37,058 nt of DNA from an uncultured Veillonellaceae bacterium (GTDB lineage Bacteria > Bacillota > Negativicutes > Selenomonadales > Selenomonadaceae): assembly GCA_902773295.1 (NCBI GenBank), contig CACYDT010000002.1:1-37058 (forward strand), in the 5' to 3' direction. Numbering within the stretch: the first letter of the stretch is position 1; every line of letters starts with the position of its first letter. Shown here piece by piece: positions 9,415-17,893 of the stretch. The notes under the pieces are model-generated. The model ran no database searches. It saw nothing but the letters and a program-made list of their open reading frames with translations, and was not told the origin of the DNA. The position numbers were made by a program, and so were the translations under genes.

Positions 9415-10926
9415 TCAATTAGAACGTGCCGAGAACTTGTCGCGCAAAATAACATCATGGGAACCGCCTTCGACAATGCTCGTGGCGGATACCAGTGTCA
9501 ATTTTGCCTTGTCGCGGAACTCCGAAAGAGAGAGCGAACCGCAGTTGCACATAGTGGAGCGGATCTTCGAAAGAGTCACGCCCACATTGCTCTTCAGGGA
9601 GCCTGCATAAGGCACATACGAATCAACCCCCTCCTCAAAGGAAAGCTTCTTCGCCCCTCCCAGGTCATAGCGCTGCCAGTTCCTTGCACGGTTGGAACCT
9701 TCGCCCCAATACTCCTTATAGTAAGTCCCGTTGATCTTCACCTTGTCCGAAGGGCTCTCGTCGAAACGGGAGAAATAACGTCCCAGCATGAGGAAGTCTG
9801 CTCCCATGGCCAGAGCCAGCGTCATATGATAGTCGTGCACAATGCCGCCATCGGAGCAGACCGGGATATAGACACCGGTCTCCTCATAATACTTGTCGCG
9901 CTCGGCACAGACATCGATGAGTGCTGTCGCCTGTCCACGCCCGATACCTTTCGTCTCACGGGTAATGCAGATAGAACCTCCACCGATTCCCACTTTGATG
10001 AAGTCTGCGCCGGCATCAGCCAAGAAGCGGAAACCTTCCGCATCCACCACATTTCCGGCACCTACCTTCACGTCTTCGCCAAATTTCTCATGGATGTACC
10101 GGAGAGTGATGCGCTGCCATTCCGAAAAACCTTCGGAGGAATCAATGCAGAGAACATCCGCACCGGCATCCAGCAGGGCAGGAACCCGCTCCGCGTAATC
10201 GCGGGTATTGATGCCGGCACCCACGACATACCGCTTATGGGAGTCGATAAGTTCCAGCTCATTCGCCTTGTTGTCCGTATAGTCCTTGCGGAACACCATA
10301 TAGCGGAGACGCTGGTTCTTATCGATGAGAGGCAGCATATTGAGCTTGTGTTCCCAGATGAGATCGTTCGCCATGGACAGGCTCGTGCTTTCCGCATCGG
10401 CATAAATCAGCTTCTCAAAGGGCGTCATGAAGTCCTTGGCCTGCTCATCCCCCGTCATGCGCGAAACGCGGTAGTCCCGGCTCGTGACAATGCCGAGAAG
10501 CTTGCCCGTAGGCGTGCCGTCCTCGGTAACAGCCATAGTGGAATGCCCCGTCCGATCCAAAAGTTCCAGAATCTCACGAAGCGTTGTCGTCGGCTTGATA
10601 TTGGAATCGCTACCCACGAAGCCGGATTTGTAGGTCTTGACGCGATGAACCATGGCAGCCTCGTCCTCAATGGACTGGGAACCATAGATGAAGGACACGC
10701 CGCCCTCCTTCGCCAAGGCAATGGCCATGGTATCATTCGACACCGCCTGCATGATGGCTGACGTCATGGGGATGTTCATGGAAATCTTCGGATCCTCTCC
10801 CTTCCGGAACTTCACCAAGGGCGTCCTCAAAGAAACATTCGCAGGGATGCACTGCTCGGACGAATACCCCGGCACAAGCAGATACTCCCCAAACGTATGC
10901 GATGGTTCCTGAAAGTAAAATGCCAA
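9415..10926 (-). CDS. guaB: Inosine-5'-monophosphate dehydrogenase
   Basis: It converts IMP to XMP with NAD+, the first committed step of GMP synthesis. The catalytic loop [20 protein letters not shown] carries the nucleophilic Cys (about residue 318), preceded by [18 protein letters not shown]-pair regulatory insert lies around residues 100-215 ([23 protein letters not shown]). [30 protein letters not shown] forms the phosphate-binding half of the barrel. The length is 503 residues. The start is a TTG (10926) with AGAAGGGG 5 nt upstream, and there is no in-frame ATG near it. A TTGACA promoter lies upstream; the gene converges on the rubredoxin fusion gene. Confidence 0.95.
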   Translation of the reverse strand: MAFYFQEPSHTFGEYLLVPGYSSEQCIPANVSLRTPLVKFRKGEDPKISMNIPMTSAIMQAVSNDTMAIALAKEGGVSFIYGSQSIEDEAAMVHRVKTYKSGFVGSDSNIKPTTTLREILELLDRTGHSTMAVTEDGTPTGKLLGIVTSRDYRVSRMTGDEQAKDFMTPFEKLIYADAESTSLSMANDLIWEHKLNMLPLIDKNQRLRYMVFRKDYTDNKANELELIDSHKRYVVGAGINTRDYAERVPALLDAGADVLCIDSSEGFSEWQRITLRYIHEKFGEDVKVGAGNVVDAEGFRFLADAGADFIKVGIGGGSICITRETKGIGRGQATALIDVCAERDKYYEETGVYIPVCSDGGIVHDYHMTLALAMGADFLMLGRYFSRFDESPSDKVKINGTYYKEYWGEGSNRARNWQRYDLGGAKKLSFEEGVDSYVPYAGSLKSNVGVTLSKIRSTMCNCGSLSLSEFRDKAKLTLVSATSIVEGGSHDVILRDKFSARSN

Positions 10927-10960
10927 CGTAACCCCTTCTTTCTCTGATATTATTTCCTAT

Positions 10961-10990
10961 ACAATACTACAAACCTGCAATCCTTGTCAA
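10961..10990 (-). promoter_or_regulatory. guaB promoter
   Basis: On the minus strand TTGACA (10990-10985) and TATTGT (10966-10961) are 18 bp apart, in the short gap between the deacetylase stop and the guaB TTG start. Confidence 0.6.
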
Positions 10991-10999
10991 TCAAACAGC

Positions 11000-11821
11000 T
11001 CAGCTCTTCGTCCACCCAAACTTCTCAAACAGCGGGATGTAACGGATACGTTCCAGAAAGGACTTCTGCGTATCCTCTGTATGGAAGATGGGAACGCGTT
11101 CCAATGCAAAGACATTGCTGGCCTTGTCCACATTTCCGAACTTGATGGTAAAAGCTGCCTTGTAGCCCGCGTCCTTCACGAGCTGGGCAATGTGCAGATT
11201 ATAGGTTCCCGTGGGATAGGCAATGAATTCCACCGGCTTTCCAAGCTCTGCTTCGATTTTCTTCTTCGATTCTACCAGTTCCGCTCTGAGCTGGTCATCC
11301 GTAAGATCTGTCATCGACTTATGATCCACCGTGTGGGACTGGATGCTTATGCCATTCTCTTCCATTTCCCTCGCCTGGTCCCAGGTAAAGTAATTCTTCT
11401 CCACTCCCAGGAAACTCGAAATCACAAAGATGGTTGCCTTGAAACCATACTTCTTCAGGATAGGGTAGGCGTTGCGGTAATTGTCCGCATACCCATCGTC
11501 AAAAGTAATCAGAACGGGATTCTCCGGCAGCTCAAGATTCCCCGACAAACTATCATACAGTTCTTGCGGTGTAATCGTATGGTAATTATTCTCGCTCAAA
11601 TAGCGCATCTGAGCATCGAAATCCTCCGGCAATACGGAAAGTGATATATTCATGCGATCGACTTTATGATAATTAAGGACAATGACTTTTGTTCCATTCT
11701 CGCTGTCCGCAACCATGCGGGCTGTCATATTCCCAGGATCCACCAAAAGAACCGCCGCCAGCAATGCCACGCAAAGAAACGCCACGCGCCTGAACATCTT
11801 CGACTTTCCCCGGAACAACAT
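11000..11821 (-). CDS. Membrane-anchored or secreted polysaccharide deacetylase (NodB domain)
   Basis: This is a 273-residue carbohydrate esterase family 4 type protein that probably removes acetyl groups from an extracellular polysaccharide or peptidoglycan. An N-terminal signal or anchor (KSKMFRRVAFLCVALLAAVLLV) is followed by the NodB domain with its metal and catalytic motifs: TFDDGYADN (general-base Asp and metal Asp), HTVDH (metal His pair) and YPTGTYN. The substrate cannot be read from sequence. The start Met is chosen at 11821, with GGGAGG 9 nt upstream; a frame open to 12028 runs through the divergent promoter region and is rejected. It reads toward guaB, with 73 bp between them holding only the guaB promoter. 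Confidence 0.88.
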   Translation of the reverse strand: MLFRGKSKMFRRVAFLCVALLAAVLLVDPGNMTARMVADSENGTKVIVLNYHKVDRMNISLSVLPEDFDAQMRYLSENNYHTITPQELYDSLSGNLELPENPVLITFDDGYADNYRNAYPILKKYGFKATIFVISSFLGVEKNYFTWDQAREMEENGISIQSHTVDHKSMTDLTDDQLRAELVESKKKIEAELGKPVEFIAYPTGTYNLHIAQLVKDAGYKAAFTIKFGNVDKASNVFALERVPIFHTEDTQKSFLERIRYIPLFEKFGWTKS

Positions 11822-11931
11822 ACTTTGCTTCCTCCCAAAACCCGCCACCATAGAACATCCAAATATTCCTTTTATTGTACCCCTATTTTTTTCAAAAAAC
11901 CACCCCCGGAGGATGAAAAACAGAAAAAAGT

Positions 11932-12042
11932 GTGATATAATCATTCCGTTGAGGATTCCCGTGCTTGCACGGAGATGGCAGAGATGCCACAAAAGAGGAC
12001 GCTTGCCCTTTTGTTTCGTGAAGGGCAAGCATTCCTCGAATT
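11932..12042 (+). promoter_or_regulatory. Extended -10 promoter and compact multi-hairpin leader RNA upstream of the DUF1858 gene
   Basis: TGATATAAT (11932-11940) is an ideal extended -10 box, placing the start near 11947. The RNA would open with a closing stem, TTGAGGA (11949-11955) with TCCTCGA (12033-12039), which includes a U-G pair valid only in plus-strand RNA. Inside are three hairpins: CCGTG/CACGG (11959-11972), TGGCA-GAGA-TGCCA with a GNRA loop (11976-11989), and a 10-bp stem GCTTGCCCTT/AAGGGCAAGC (12001-12030). No T-run follows, so it is not a simple terminator. It matches no riboswitch I recognise. The rest of the gap to 12118 is AT-rich and may hold a second promoter. Confidence 0.5.
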
Positions 12043-12118
12043 TATGTTATTGGCTCAAATGTGCTTAGCTAGGTATGCTTGAGTATATTTGATTATATTT
12101 TTAGAAGGAGGACTCAAC

Positions 12119-12316
12119 ATGGCAATCACCAAAGATATGAGCATTTTAGAGGTTGTGCAGAAGTATCCCGATACCGTTGCAGTATTCGCAAACGCAGGGA
12201 TGGGCTGCATCGGCTGCGCGGCTTCTCATTTCGAGAACATCGAGCAGGGCGCCCTGGCCCACGGCATTGATGTGGACGCCCTCATTGACGGGCTCAATGA
12301 AGCGGTCACCCATTGA
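12119..12316 (+). CDS. DUF1858 domain small protein
   Basis: This 65-residue protein, MAITKDMSILEVVQKYPDTVAVFANAGMGCIGCAASHFENIEQGA..., is a complete stand-alone DUF1858 domain. The conserved CxxC (GCIGCA, about residues 30-34) is the likely redox or metal site. Such domains occur alone or fused to hybrid-cluster and redox proteins in anaerobes, but the molecular function is not established. The start is fixed by AGAAGGAGG 7 nt upstream. It is the only gene on its transcript and is preceded by a structured leader of roughly 170 nt. Confidence 0.85.
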   Translation: MAITKDMSILEVVQKYPDTVAVFANAGMGCIGCAASHFENIEQGALAHGIDVDALIDGLNEAVTH

Positions 12317-12320
12317 CACA

Positions 12321-12367
12321 ATCAAAAACGGCTTTTCCTGCAAACCACAGGAAAAGCCGTTTTTGAT
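12321..12367. terminator. Bidirectional terminator after the DUF1858 gene
   Basis: Perfect 20-bp arms (12321-12340 and 12348-12367) flank a 7-base loop. The outer ends are A-rich and T-rich, giving a T-run on both strands. Confidence 0.9.
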
Positions 12368-12378
12368 GTCCACGTTCC

Positions 12379-12405
12379 AAAAAGCCGTCCGCAAATGCGG
12401 ACGGC
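12379..12405 (-). terminator. ilvD terminator
   Basis: Read on the minus strand, GCCGTCCGC-ATTT-GCGGACGGC is followed by TTTTT. It sits 9 bp after the ilvD stop codon. Confidence 0.9.
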
Positions 12406-12413
12406 CAATTCTT

Positions 12414-14066
12414 TTATTTGACAACAGCGCCCGTACTGGCGGATGTCGTGAGTTTTGCGTACCTGGAAAGATAGCCCGTCTTGATCTTCGGCTCCGGGCA
12501 GGTCCAGTTCGCCCTGCGCTTCGCCAGTTCCTCATCGCTGACTTCCAGTTCCAGCTTGCGGTTCGGGATATCCACAGAGATGATGTCCCCATCCTCGATG
12601 AGGGCAATGACACCGCCCGCCATGGCTTCCGGCGAGATATGGCCGATGCAGGCTCCCTGGCTGGCACCGCTGAAGCGGCCGTCCGTGATAAGAGCAACCT
12701 TGAGACCCATTCCCGTGATGACCGCCGTTGGGTTGAGCATCTCCTGCATCCCCGGACCGCCCTTCGGTCCCTCATAGCGGATGACCACGACATCGCCGTT
12801 ATGGATTTTGCCGTCCATGATGGCATTCACGCCTTCCTCCTCGGAATTGAAGCAACGCGCCGTCCCCTTGTAAATGAGCATATCCTCGCTCACTGCCGAA
12901 GCCTTGACCACTGCGTAATCCGGACAAATGTTCCCTTGCAGGATTGCGATGCCCCCCGTCTTGCGATATGGATCATCCACACTGCGGATGACATCCGGCC
13001 TTTCGATCTCCGCATCCTTGATGCGCTCGCCCAGAGGCCCTGTCACCGTCATGGCATCGAGATGCAGGATCCCCTTCTTGGAAAGCTCGTGCATAACCGC
13101 AGAGATTCCGCCGGCCTCGTCCAGATCCTGCATATGATGCTTGCCCGCAGGGCTGAGCTTCGTGATATATGGAGTCCTGCGGCTGATCTCGTCGAAGAGA
13201 GGCGCTGGAATCTCAATGCCCGCCTCATGGGCAATCGCCGTGAGATGGAGCACCGTATTGGAGGAACCGCCGATGCCCATGTCTACGGTAATCGCATTCT
13301 CGAATGCTTCCCTCGTCATGATATCCCTCGGCTTGATATCCTTTTTCAAAAGCTCCATGACCACAGCCCCGGCACGTTTCGCCAGGAGCAGCCGGGCACC
13401 GTTGTACGCCGCCGGAATCGTACCGTTCCCCGGAAGGCCCATGCCCAATGCCTCCGTCAGGGAATTCATGGTATTCGCCGTGAAAAGCCCGGCGCAGGAA
13501 CCGCAGCCCGGGCAGGCATGAGCCTCCAGGTCTGCCATTTCCTCTGCATCCATCGTTCCGGCAGCGAACTTCCCCGCCGCCTCAAAGGACTGGCTCACAC
13601 TCACATCCTTGCCATGGAACCTTCCTGCCAGCATGGGCCCGCCGCTCACAAGGACACTCGGGATGTTCAGCCGTGCCGCCGCCATGAGCATGCCCGGCAC
13701 CACCTTGTCGCAGTTCGGGATGAGGACAAGGGCATCGAATCCGGAGGCCATGGCCACCGCCTCAATGGAATCCGCGATGAGCTCGCGGCTGGCCAGAGAG
13801 AACTTCATGCCCGTATGCCCCATGGCAATGCCGTCACAGACGCCGATGGCCGGAAACTCGATGGGAGTCCCCCCCGCAGCCGCCACGCCGAGCTTCGCCG
13901 CTTCCGTGATGGATTTGAGGTGCATATGCCCCGGAATGATTTCATTGAAGGAATTGCAAATGCCCACCAAGGGTTTCGAAAGCTCCTCAGGCCCGAAACC
14001 ATTCGCATGGAACAGGGAACGATGAGCGCAACGCGTCGCGCCCTTTTTGACAATGTCACTTCTCAT
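12414..14066 (-). CDS. ilvD: Dihydroxy-acid dehydratase
   Basis: This iron-sulfur dehydratase makes 2-keto acids in valine, leucine and isoleucine synthesis. The 550-residue protein has the cluster cysteines in [11 protein letters not shown] (about residue 119) and [19 protein letters not shown] (about 185-200), and the family block [19 protein letters not shown] near the C-terminus. The start is [12 protein letters not shown] with AGGAGAG upstream. It lies only 14 bp behind the metK stop on the same strand with no promoter or terminator between, so it probably shares the SAM-riboswitch-controlled transcript. Confidence 0.97.
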   Translation of the reverse strand: MRSDIVKKGATRCAHRSLFHANGFGPEELSKPLVGICNSFNEIIPGHMHLKSITEAAKLGVAAAGGTPIEFPAIGVCDGIAMGHTGMKFSLASRELIADSIEAVAMASGFDALVLIPNCDKVVPGMLMAAARLNIPSVLVSGGPMLAGRFHGKDVSVSQSFEAAGKFAAGTMDAEEMADLEAHACPGCGSCAGLFTANTMNSLTEALGMGLPGNGTIPAAYNGARLLLAKRAGAVVMELLKKDIKPRDIMTREAFENAITVDMGIGGSSNTVLHLTAIAHEAGIEIPAPLFDEISRRTPYITKLSPAGKHHMQDLDEAGGISAVMHELSKKGILHLDAMTVTGPLGERIKDAEIERPDVIRSVDDPYRKTGGIAILQGNICPDYAVVKASAVSEDMLIYKGTARCFNSEEEGVNAIMDGKIHNGDVVVIRYEGPKGGPGMQEMLNPTAVITGMGLKVALITDGRFSGASQGACIGHISPEAMAGGVIALIEDGDIISVDIPNRKLELEVSDEELAKRRANWTCPEPKIKTGYLSRYAKLTTSASTGAVVK

Positions 14067-14080
14067 TTCAAACTCTCCTA

Positions 14081-15271
14081 TTACAATCCTGCCTGCGCCT
14101 TGAGATCTGCGGCTTTGTCCGTATGCTCCCAGGGAAGGTCGATATCCGTGCGGCCAAAATGCCCATAGGCAGCCGTCTGCTTATAGATGGGGCGGCGGAG
14201 ATCCAGCATGCGGATAATGCCTGCCGGACGCAGATCGAAGTTCTTCTCTACGAGCTTCTCGATGACCTCCTCGTCCACCTTGTGGGTGCCGAAAGTGTCC
14301 ACCATGACAGAAACAGGATGCGCCACGCCGATAGCATAGGCGAGCTGGATCTCGCAACGATCCGCCAGGCCTGCCGCCACGATATTCTTCGCCACATAAC
14401 GGGCGGCATAGGCAGCGCTGCGATCCACTTTCGTGGGATCCTTGCCGGAAAATGCACCGCCGCCATGACGCGCCCAGCCGCCATAGGTATCGACGATGAT
14501 TTTGCGCCCCGTAAGGCCGGAATCCCCCTGGGGACCGCCGATGACAAACTTCCCTGTGGGATTGATGTAATACTTCGTATCCTCCCTCAGAAGCTCTGCC
14601 GGAACAATGGGCTTTACCACTTTCTCGATGAGGTCTTTCTCAATCTGCTCCAAAGACACGTCCGGGCCATGCTGCGTGGAAATGACAATGGTATCGACAC
14701 AGACAGGCTTCCCATCCTCATAGACCACGGTAACCTGAGTCTTTCCGTCCGGACGGAGATATTTGAGCTCCCCATTCTTGCGCACTTCGGTAAGACGGCG
14801 TGCCAGACGATGTGCCAAAGCAATTGGAAGGGGCATGAACTCCTCCGTCTCATTCGTGGCATAACCGAACATCATGCCCTGATCGCCCGCACCAATGGCC
14901 TCTGCCGCATCCATCGTGCCTTTCTTTGCCTCGAAGGCCTTGTCAACGCCCAAGGCGATATCTGCCGACTGTTCGTCAAGGGACACGAGAATGCCGCAGG
15001 TCTTGCAGTCGAACCCATAGGAGGCATCCGTATAGCCGATTTCCTCCACCGTGTCGCGGATGATGTGAGGGATATCCACATAGCAGGACGTGGAGATCTC
15101 GCCCACCACATGGACCTGCCCCGTGGTCACCAGCGTCTCGCAGGCAACACGCCCCTGGGGATCCTTCGCGATGATGGCATCAAGGATGCTGTCGGAAATC
15201 TGGTCGGCCATCTTATCCGGATGCCCTTCTGTCACAGACTCCGATGTAAAAAACATGCGTTTCTTGCTCAT
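14081..15271 (-). CDS. metK: S-adenosylmethionine synthase
   Basis: It makes S-adenosylmethionine from methionine and ATP. Signature segments are [16 protein letters not shown] (about residues 14-29), [16 protein letters not shown] (about 112-127), and [18 protein letters not shown] (about 262-279), the usual methionine, ATP and phosphate-loop regions. The length is 396 residues. The start is MSKKRMFF (15271): AGGAGG is 9 nt upstream of this ATG but only 3 nt from the ATG two codons earlier. A SAM-I riboswitch with terminator precedes it, giving product feedback, and ilvD follows closely. Confidence 0.97.
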   Translation of the reverse strand: MSKKRMFFTSESVTEGHPDKMADQISDSILDAIIAKDPQGRVACETLVTTGQVHVVGEISTSCYVDIPHIIRDTVEEIGYTDASYGFDCKTCGILVSLDEQSADIALGVDKAFEAKKGTMDAAEAIGAGDQGMMFGYATNETEEFMPLPIALAHRLARRLTEVRKNGELKYLRPDGKTQVTVVYEDGKPVCVDTIVISTQHGPDVSLEQIEKDLIEKVVKPIVPAELLREDTKYYINPTGKFVIGGPQGDSGLTGRKIIVDTYGGWARHGGGAFSGKDPTKVDRSAAYAARYVAKNIVAAGLADRCEIQLAYAIGVAHPVSVMVDTFGTHKVDEEVIEKLVEKNFDLRPAGIIRMLDLRRPIYKQTAAYGHFGRTDIDLPWEHTDKAADLKAQAGL

Positions 15272-15308
15272 TGGCATTTTCCTCCTCGTAATACTGCACC
15301 CATGGAAC

Positions 15309-15460
15309 CCAAAAAGACCTCTCTATCTATAATAGAGAGGTCTTCGCTATCCCGTCTCATCTTATAGGCAGATACCTAAAGGAATTGGCACCGTTTTGGC
15401 AAAGCCAAGGGTTGCCGCAGCTTCATCGGGCCATTCCCTCTGCTGCTCTGGATGAGTTCC
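15309..15460 (-). promoter_or_regulatory. SAM-I (S-box) riboswitch with intrinsic terminator
   Basis: The minus strand shows P1 CTCATC (15456-15451) paired with GATGAG (15361-15356). The conserved core segments AGAGGGAATGGCCCGATGAAG-type, CGGCAACC and GGTGCCAATTCC lie in the correct order. The expression platform is a 13-bp hairpin AAGACCTCTCTAT/ATAGAGAGGTCTT (15344-15314) followed by TTTTT, ending 38 bp before metK. Family knowledge: SAM binding stabilises P1 and favours the terminator, so metK is shut off when SAM is plentiful. Confidence 0.96.
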
Positions 15461-15487
15461 ATAACTTTATGCACTTATATGGTTGCT

Positions 15488-15517
15488 ATTATATCAAGAT
15501 AATGCCCTTCCTGTCAA
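15488..15517 (-). promoter_or_regulatory. metK promoter
   Basis: On the minus strand TTGACA (15517-15512) and TATAAT (15493-15488) are 18 bp apart, with an extended TGA before the -10 box. It lies between the trmD stop and the riboswitch. I see no clear terminator after trmD. Confidence 0.85.
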
Positions 15518-15555
15518 GGAATATCTCACATTTCGCTGCAGTTCCTTATGCTTGT

Positions 15556-16317
15556 CTATCGGAACGAGTCAGGACACTCTTTGCCGCTCCCCAAAGATGC
15601 CAGATAAGCCCGGTCTGCTTCCGTAAGGTTTGCTTTCTTCAGAAGATCCGGCCGGTTTTCCTTTGTGATTCTCAGCGACTGCCTCCTGCGCCATTCACGG
15701 ATTTTCCCGTGGTCGCCGGAAAAAAGGATCTCGGGAACCTGCATCCCCTTGTATTCCCTCGGGCGGGTGTACTGCGGAAACTCCAGAAGTCCCTCGTAAA
15801 AGGAATCCGTGGGGGCAGATTCCTCGGAACCAAGAACCCCGGGCAGCATGCGGGAAACTGCATCCACAATCACCATAGCAGGAAGCTCGCCGCCGGTCAG
15901 GACATAGTCACCGATGGAAACAGCCTCATCAGCAAGATGCTCCGTGATCCTCGCATCAAATCCCTCATAATGCCCGCAAATGAAAACAAGCTGCTCATAC
16001 TGTGCCAGAGATTTCGCCTTTTCCTGGTGGAACGCCGCACCTCCGGGATCCATGAGCAGCACACGGCGGCTCTTGCATTCCGCCGTGGTTTCCTTCACAT
16101 AGCGTACAGCACGGAACAACGGCTCCGGTTTCAATACCATGCCGCTGCCACCGCCAAACGGGGAATCATCCACCTGATGATGCTTGTCAAGAGCGAAATC
16201 ACGAAAATTCGTGAAATGAATGTCCAAAATGCCCTTGTCCACAGCACGCTTTATGATACTGTCACCAAAAACACCCGCAAACATCTCCGGGAACAGCGTA
16301 ATCATATCCACGCGCAT
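15556..16317 (-). CDS. trmD: tRNA (guanine-N1-)-methyltransferase
   Basis: It methylates G37 of tRNAs using SAM, which prevents frameshifting. The 253-residue SPOUT-fold protein opens [13 protein letters not shown]. It carries the knot motifs [45 protein letters not shown], and the C-terminal ..[21 protein letters not shown]. The ATG at 16317, just after the rimM TGA, is chosen over an in-frame TTG two codons earlier. It is the last gene of the SRP/ribosome-biogenesis operon, and only the metK promoter follows. Confidence 0.97.
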   Translation of the reverse strand: MRVDMITLFPEMFAGVFGDSIIKRAVDKGILDIHFTNFRDFALDKHHQVDDSPFGGGSGMVLKPEPLFRAVRYVKETTAECKSRRVLLMDPGGAAFHQEKAKSLAQYEQLVFICGHYEGFDARITEHLADEAVSIGDYVLTGGELPAMVIVDAVSRMLPGVLGSEESAPTDSFYEGLLEFPQYTRPREYKGMQVPEILFSGDHGKIREWRRRQSLRITKENRPDLLKKANLTEADRAYLASLGSGKECPDSFR

Positions 16318-16319
16318 GA

Positions 16320-16847
16320 TCAATCTTCCTCCATCATGTCCACGACCATCCTGCCCCCGGAAACATCGATCTCCTTCACAACTTTCTTCAAAGCGGGCAC
16401 CAAAATCTCCGTTCCGTCCTCACTGCCTACAACATACACATCATTGCTCCCGGTGCGCAGCACATTCTCCACCACGCCCATCTTCCCGCCATCCGGACGG
16501 AACACCTCAAGCCCGATGATATCGAAGGTATAGTACTCCCCCTCGGAAAGAGGCGCTGCCTCGCTGCGGGGCACCGTAAGGAAGCGTCCCGTCAAGCGGG
16601 CTGCTTCCTCCCGCACCGGATATTCCTTGAATTTCATGAGCACGAAGTGCTTATGGTATTTCACGCTTTCCACATGAAGAAGCTCTTCCCCCACCATGAC
16701 CTCCTTCAGACCCTCAAAGCGATCGGCAAAATCTGTCAGGGGATGTATGCGAAGCTCCCCGTGAATACCGTGGGGAGCTCCTGCCTTGCCGATGGTAATG
16801 CGCTTCTCCTGCCCGTGCTCAGCTGCGGATAGCGATAACTTTGTCAT
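16320..16847 (-). CDS. rimM: Ribosome maturation factor RimM
   Basis: RimM binds ribosomal protein S19 and assists maturation of the 30S head. The 175-residue protein has the N-terminal barrel ([36 protein letters not shown]), a PRC-barrel domain ([29 protein letters not shown]), and the end [14 protein letters not shown]. The start is uncertain: ATG at 16847 overlaps the previous gene by 29 bp and has only a weak GGTGGAAG upstream, while a better CAGGAG lies further in before a non-standard codon. trmD begins 2 bp after its stop, indicating tight coupling. Confidence 0.93.
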   Translation of the reverse strand: MTKLSLSAAEHGQEKRITIGKAGAPHGIHGELRIHPLTDFADRFEGLKEVMVGEELLHVESVKYHKHFVLMKFKEYPVREEAARLTGRFLTVPRSEAAPLSEGEYYTFDIIGLEVFRPDGGKMGVVENVLRTGSNDVYVVGSEDGTEILVPALKKVVKEIDVSGGRMVVDMMEED

Positions 16848-17241
16848 CTTCCACCAGCACTTCCATATTCATGACCTCACGCATGTCATCGCCCACATGG
16901 ACTTCCACCTGGCGCTCCAAGGTTCCCTGAACGATTTCCGCGCCAATGGCAAGCTTCTCTGTCTCTTCCTTTTTTTCCAATGCCTGTGCGCGGAATTCCA
17001 GGCGCTTCTGCCGCTCCATGCCGAAATGCTGCTGAATGGCGTGCATCTGCTGGGCTCCCTCCGGCGTTTCCACATCGGGCTTGTTCTCATCAATGACCCG
17101 GCGTTCCTGGATATTGATCTGCTGGATTTCAAGCTCCGCCTGCTTGATGTTCTTCTCAAGATCCTCCAGAATGGCCGCCTTGAGCTTCTCTGTGAGCTTT
17201 GCCTTGATCGTAACCGGTACCTTCAAAGAAATACTGTCCAT
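16819..17241 (-). CDS. YlqD family protein
   Basis: This 140-residue protein is of unknown function. It starts MDSISLKVPVTIKAKLTEKLKAAI and is mostly a charged helical segment rich in Glu, Gln and Lys (about 20-95), probably coiled coil, with a beta-type C-terminal part ([29 protein letters not shown]). It matches the YlqD family by position, between khpA and rimM in the SRP operon, and by style of sequence. Start: ATG at 17241 with GGGAGGGAG upstream. Two hairpins separate it from khpA, and its end overlaps rimM. Confidence 0.75.
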   Translation of the reverse strand: MDSISLKVPVTIKAKLTEKLKAAILEDLEKNIKQAELEIQQINIQERRVIDENKPDVETPEGAQQMHAIQQHFGMERQKRLEFRAQALEKKEETEKLAIGAEIVQGTLERQVEVHVGDDMREVMNMEVLVEDDKVIAIRS

Positions 17242-17259
17242 ATTCGCTCTCCCTCCCAA

Positions 17260-17329
17260 GGAACTGTTCAGAAATAGTTCCTAAAGAAACAGCGGCAAAA
17301 TCCCGGTAAGTTCTCCGGGATTGCCGCTG
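17260..17329 (-). terminator. Hairpin pair between khpA and ylqD, probable terminator or mRNA processing signal
   Basis: Starting 3 nt after the khpA stop, the minus strand holds CAGCGGCAATCCCGG paired with CCGGGATTTTGCCGCTG (17329-17290, with a 2-nt bulge), then TTTCTTT. A 6-bp hairpin GGAACT/AGTTCC (17281-17260) sits immediately before the ylqD ribosome binding site. The first looks like an intrinsic terminator within an otherwise continuous operon. Confidence 0.65.
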
Positions 17330-17332
17330 CTT

Positions 17333-17560
17333 TCATACAATCTCAACCGTGACTTTTTTGTTTTCACGCATAGCCGCAGCCTTGACAACGGTCCGCAATG
17401 CTTTCGCAATGCGTCCTTGCTTGCCGATGACCTTGCCCATATCATCCTGTGCCACATGGAGTTCCAGGACAAGCTGTGCCCCATCCTGTTTTTCCTCCAC
17501 GGCAACATCCTCGGGATGATCCACTAAGGATTTCGCAATAACCTCAACAATTTCTTTCAT
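17333..17560 (-). CDS. khpA: KH domain RNA-binding protein KhpA
   Basis: This 75-residue protein consists of one KH domain; the RNA-binding loop is GKVIGKQGRIAKALRTVVKAAA (about residues 42-63). In Bacillota KhpA works with KhpB/Jag in RNA binding linked to cell growth and division. It follows rpsP by 22 bp, the usual place for this gene, and is followed by a terminator-like hairpin. Confidence 0.93.
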   Translation of the reverse strand: MKEIVEVIAKSLVDHPEDVAVEEKQDGAQLVLELHVAQDDMGKVIGKQGRIAKALRTVVKAAAMRENKKVTVEIV

Positions 17561-17582
17561 GTTGACGCAGCCTCCTTAGTCC

Positions 17583-17858
17583 TTAGTCCTTCGCCTTCTT
17601 GGCTTCTGCGAACTTGGACATGATGCCCTGCTTGCGCAGAAGGGACTTTACGGTATCCGTGGGCTGCGCGCCCTTGCGCATCCAGTCCATGACCTTCTCC
17701 TCGTCTACATTGACTACAGCAGGCTGCTGAGAAGGATCGTAGTTACCAAGAATCTCAATGAATCGACCGTCGCGCGGAGCACGGGAATCTGCAACAACAA
17801 TGCGATAGAAGGGATTCTTCTTCGCACCCATGCGGTTCAAGCGAATCTTTACCGCCAT
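17583..17858 (-). CDS. rpsP: 30S ribosomal protein S16
   Basis: A 91-residue ribosomal protein, starting [42 protein letters not shown], with the normal length and C-terminal basic tail. Its ribosome binding site AAGGAGGTGATTTCAA-ATG is nearly a full complement of the 16S tail, consistent with high expression. It lies between ffh and khpA. Confidence 0.98.
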   Translation of the reverse strand: MAVKIRLNRMGAKKNPFYRIVVADSRAPRDGRFIEILGNYDPSQQPAVVNVDEEKVMDWMRKGAQPTDTVKSLLRKQGIMSKFAEAKKAKD

Positions 17859-17893
17859 TTGAAATCACCTCCTTGAAATGGTATCGGAAATGT

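Noticed and set aside
12153-14168. Open frame of 671 codons on the plus strand
   Set aside because: It is antisense to ilvD and crosses two terminators and the metK-ilvD junction. It has no plausible ribosome binding site.
15309-15344. Independent trmD terminator
   Set aside because: The hairpin lies downstream of the metK promoter and the SAM-I aptamer, so it is the riboswitch expression platform.
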